NCBI GenBank assembly: GCA_030272585.1
Contig: BSYQ01000003.1
Location: 7,626,001-7,690,000 of the forward strand
Direction of reading: 5' to 3'
Source of the DNA: Bryopsis sp. KO-2023
Taxonomy: Eukaryota > Chlorophyta > Ulvophyceae > Bryopsidales > Bryopsidaceae
Length of the DNA stretch: 64,000 nucleotides
The notes beneath the pieces are model-generated. The model worked only from the letters and a program-made list of their open reading frames with translations, searched no databases and had not been told where the DNA came from. The translations under genes and the position numbers were made by a program. This document shows, piece after piece, positions 59,962-64,000 of this stretch (position 1 is its first letter; each line of letters opens with the position of its first letter).

Positions 59962-62900
59962 TCATCCAACTCGTTTCCCGTTTTCTCTGGGAAGACTGAC
60001 CGATGGTTTTGGCATATCCACGACAATCTCCTCCTGAAAAGCCTGTTTCTGAAGCTTCCGACTTCCATGGCCACCGTCCTGCTTTCCCCCAGGTCTGACA
60101 GAATGCCAAGTTGTTCGATCCCTGGCACTTGTATCCGTCGGAGTATCCCCTTCATCGTCCTCCTCATACCCACTCTCTTTCAATTCAGAAATGGAAATTG
60201 AAAGCTGGGGCTTTCTCCCGGAGGAATCGCCAGTCGGAGGTTCCTCAGGGGGCTTCAACTCGCTCCCCATGCTCCGAGGGGACTCCTCCGAACCTTCTCC
60301 AAGTTTCTCGGTCAAATCTGAGTCCATTTTTTCCATGCCCAGTCCCATCATTTCACAGCTCGCTGTCGTGGTAGGATCCGAACCTGAAGTTGCCATTTGT
60401 CCAGAGATGTTCAAATCTGAATTTTCAGCAATGCTGTTCATGCTGGGGGTTGCTGAGTGGAACAGAGGCCCATTGCCCGACTGGATTTCTTGACGTATCG
60501 AGCGCTCGCCATACGATTTCATGATCCAACGAGCATTTCCAGGGGTTATTTTCTTGAAGGGTTTTCTGGCAGGCGAACCAAAGCCTCTGGTTCGAATTGA
60601 ACTCCTGTGGTCAGCCGGTGAAACAGAGGATATGGAGGATTGGAAGGAACGTTGGCGAAACCAGCCTGGCCCACTTGCAGAAAGCTGACACAAAAACAAA
60701 AAAATACATATGTCACAAAAATCATCGCAATGCGGCAGTGGAGCTCAAATTTCTAGTTTTCATTTTTTTTATCTTCCTAAAAAAGTTAAAATTCAAGCGG
60801 CATTTAAAAATAAAATAAAAAATCAAGCGGAATATTTGCAGATGCATTGAACTACCTTGATAAAATTTGCATGATGAAAGGCTTACCTTTTGAAGGAGCT
60901 GATCGGTTGCATTTTCTCCACGGGCCCTGTAGAAAAGGCGAGCCATGAACACTGTGAAAAATTGCCGGTCCCGCTCCGGGCACAGCGACAGCCACTGCGC
61001 GAGGGGAGCTCTGTCCCTCCAGTTCAAAACCTTAAATATCTGCAAGGAATCCACTCTTTTCTTCAGGAAATAATCCGTGTACAGCCCTTTGGCAAATTCC
61101 ACAAAATGGCCACGTGTGGTGTCATCAGCAATGGCAAGGAAATCGATCAACTCGGGGAACTTGGCCACCAGTTTCCGCCAAAATCTTGCAATGTTTTTTG
61201 TGGATAAGTACGAGGTTTCAGACCCGTCAGACATGTAGGCTTGGAGCTTGTCTGTCAGACGGTCCCAATCCAGGAGCCCCTCTTCCCAGCCCTGAAGCCC
61301 CCGGAAGAGAAACTCCGGATGGAATGTCGGAAACAACTCGGCGCTGACCTATCACAACAAAAAAACAAAATACTGAAACTGTGGAAACTGCGAATAGAAA
61401 AATGAAGCAAGACAGGAACAAAAATCGATGAAAGAAAATGACCAGCAAATACACCTCTGGATAAATGCCGCCTTCTTTATTTTTGTGCTCTTTTGTTTTG
61501 GATGGGGGGAAGGAAGAGATCTTTGTTAGAGTTGGAGATGTCCACACCTCAGAACGCTTTGTTTTGCGGTTGAAGCTGTGCCTTTGACTGCCTTCTGCAT
61601 CTCTGTGTTTCCCATGCAAGACGGCTTCCACGTGCATGCGTTTTAAGAGATGCATGTAATATTTCCTCTTCAGCTCGGTCGCAAAAATAACAGCAAACAC
61701 CAGACCCACCAAAGTGAGCGTAGCCAAAACCACCCACTCTGTGAGCTGGCGATCTTGCGGGCTCAAATTCTCGCTGAAAAACATCAAACCCCCGAATGTC
61801 TCGAACATCAATGCCACCAGAAGGAAACTGAACAGCACATCCAGGTAGGTATCCACGTATGGGGCTGTATACACATGAATCATCAAGGAAGCGGTTGCAA
61901 GCACAGCCAGCCCTGCTGCTTGAAAAGCTGGGCTATTCATGAACACCAAGGCAGCCACGAATGCCAGTCTTCTTCCCAAGACGAGTACAGCCATCCACAC
62001 ATATCCTGGCTCGTACTGCTTGTACAGAAAACCGTAGCGCCGGATGTTCTTGGGCACCGCAAAAGCTCTATCCTTGTGCATTCTGAACAGGGTCATGCTG
62101 ACAAACACCACATATCCCACCAAGTAGAACAGAATTCCGATGATGGAGGCGCCCAGCAGCACCCGATGCCTTTGGCTGCCACAGACAATATCTGGACTGG
62201 CAGAAAGTACCTGCACCGAGCAAAGGATAGCTTTGCACACGTCAATTCAATAATCAAGAAATGAGGATATTCTTCTGGGAATGTCATGGTCATTTGATCT
62301 TGAAAATAATGTTGATGAAAATATGAAATTTGCCCTTCTGTTGAGTTCCGACACATAAAATCTTTTCTTTTCGACAGGGTTTTCCAGGATTTTGAGGGCT
62401 GCTCACCGTTTTGCCAGCAATTGAATCGCATCTGAAAACTCGGAAGAGGTATTGGGTTACTGTAACATAGCTGACATCAATGGCAGCCAAAAAGGCAGCA
62501 ACGGTGGAATCCCATTTTTTCGACAATTCCTCCCTATGCAAGGGGACGAAAATCACGTAGCGGCACACTTGAAGTACAGGATTGCTGCAAAGATTCACCA
62601 CCACAGCAGATTGAAACCTTGCCAGTACGCAATTAATATAAAAACAAGAAAAGAAAGCTGCATTAGAGAAAGATTAACTTTTTAAATCGGTACAGCTCTG
62701 GATGTAGTCAGATTCACTGAAAGCGCCGACTCTTGCCTGTTGCTGATGATGTTGCCTTCCATCAGATGCAGAGTAATTCTGGATAAGAAATATCCACACA
62801 GTGCCATAAGTCCCATCATCAACGGGAAAAACAGCTGGACGTACAGGTTGTGTGCAAAACTCCAATTGGAAAACAAACAGCTGGGCCACAGGAAATCCAA

Positions 62901-64000
62901 ATCGAAATCCAGGACATTACTGATACCGAACGTGGCTGCGATGTGCGTTGGCCAGTTCAGCGACACGCTAGCAATGATATTTGTCAGCTGGGCAAAACTC
63001 AGCAGCATGTCCAAAGAGGCCACACTGACTGATATAACCATGTTGAGGATATACCAGGTCAGGTACAGTAGAAAGAGCATGATTACGAAGTAAACTTTGC
63101 TGAGGCAGCTCATGCAAGTTTCCCCCAGCTTGAAGTGACCAGCCTGACATTTGGAGCACAATCTGGAGGGTGGGGGAAATACAGAGGGAAAGTTAAAGAA
63201 TTACAACACATATCGGCTGTAAATTATAAATAGCTGGTTAAAAAAAGTTAACCAGCCAAAAAGGAAAACAAAAGTCAAAAGAACAGTAGGAAAAAACTTG
63301 GTGAATGCACAATTCCAGCCAGAAAAAGCACAGTTTTACAATCACTCTGGAAGGTACTCTGTTCAATTTGTGAATGTACAACGCAAAGGGAAAGACAGAA
63401 AAATCAGCTGTGACAAATACAACACCATCTTTCCTTGTGTTCCAGCACACAAATTGTTCCACTTACATTCCTGCATGATCAGTCGAGCATTTCCCACCCT
63501 GCAAACAGTGTGCTGGGGTGTCACATGGGAACATTTCTAACCTCTCCTCATTGCTCCAATACCCAGCATTCGGTTCTGGCAATGCCAAGCCACCAGCACA
63601 AGTCGCACCTTGGGGGCAAGGCAAGCATTGCTCCCCAGTTCGATTCCCAGGGAGAAAATACCCAATCTCACACTGACAATCCATCACAGACGTGGATCCT
63701 TTGATTGTCGTTGTGGTGAATTCTGGACACCGATCGCAACCAGTCATGTGTTCTCGTTCTCCATAGAACCCGATTTCGCACAGAGAACAAGATTTGGCGT
63801 TGGCGGTGTCCGAGTAATACCCTGCTTGGCAAGGCTCACATGGATTGAAGTAGTCAAGCCCAGCAAAGCGATCCCCCTCGTGGCAGATGGACTTGTATCG
63901 ATTCTTCGCCGGAAATCTTAAAGGTTTTTCGCTCACAGGCAAAACGATATTCGTTTTGTTCTTGTTGTTCACCTGGATGGTGAAGGGATCCTCCTTGTTT
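59962..64000 (-). CDS. Multi-pass membrane protein with cysteine-rich (GCC2/GCC3-like) ectodomain, partial
   Basis: The 5' part lies beyond the window. Exons: 64000-63467, 63162-62737, 62617-62407, 62210-61455, 61348-60887, 60684-59962, joining in frame. The ectodomain has repeated Cys units with the pattern C.PC..GYYSDT...SC..C..GFYG (CEPCQAGYYSDTANAKSC, SLCEIGFYGEREHM, CPQGATCAGG), as in Ephrin-receptor-like GCC2/GCC3 repeats. Six to nine hydrophobic helices follow (63110-61700), including RYGFLYKQYEPGYVWMAVLV and FQAAGLAVLATASLMIHVYT. This is the TRP-like layout common in algal and protist sensory membrane proteins. The cytosolic part is about 450 residues: a helical domain, then a Ser/Pro-rich tail ending RENGKRVG. 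Intron 2 (from 62736) uses a GC donor. Channel or receptor function is inference. Confidence 0.75.

Overview
This window is eukaryotic nuclear DNA from an intron-rich genome. Genes have many short exons with GT..AG borders (donors mostly GTGAGT or GTAAGT, acceptors TTGCAG), separated by T-rich introns and A/T homopolymer tracts. The gene set points to a flagellated green alga: a RIQ/DUF1118 thylakoid protein, a plastid-type 2-Cys peroxiredoxin with transit peptide, SufS-type cysteine desulfurase, organellar RecA, a DUF4346 protein, a plant-type NADPH-thioredoxin reductase, a plant-type DYRK kinase (DYRKP) and a GTE/BET bromodomain protein sit beside flagellar-type genes (a sperm-tail PG-rich-repeat protein and a dynein LC8 light chain). 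An early-diverging streptophyte or prasinophyte-grade alga would fit; the species is inference.

Layout: 1-1056 end of ribosomal protein eL33 (+); 1973-3343 acid lipase (-); 3830-6350 STPGR flagellar protein (-); 7051-13255 large low-complexity gene (-); 13511-19445 a composite hAT-like element bounded by two direct MITE copies and an 8-bp target-site duplication, carrying an intact 9-exon CDK and two pieces of another gene; 19926-21299 thioredoxin reductase (-); 21572-22850 small single-pass membrane protein (+); 24081-26576 DYRKP kinase (-); 27546-30767 signal-peptide ankyrin protein (+); 31346-32700 helical-repeat protein (-); 33266-36028 RecA (+); 36768-39621 SufS (-) with a LINE remnant in intron 1; 40515-41205 DUF4346 (+); 41639-42336 two overlapping minus-strand ORFs; 42845-45585 BET protein (+); 46176-48019 RIQ-like (+); 49780-50508 2-Cys peroxiredoxin (-); 51672-52225 LC8 (+); 52772 onward a small secreted protein (+); 54453-57717 a signal peptide-trypsin-ankyrin fusion (+); 59962-64000 a multi-pass membrane protein with a cysteine-rich ectodomain (-), running off the window.

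Plastid redox and Fe-S functions recur (SufS, peroxiredoxin, RIQ, RecA), but there is no operon-like organisation. The most unusual items are the composite element carrying a CDK gene, the trypsin-ankyrin fusion, and a second secretory ankyrin protein that shares a cysteine-rich C-terminal cap with it. Exon borders were placed by eye from splice signals and reading-frame continuity, and may be off by a few bases where the signals are weak.
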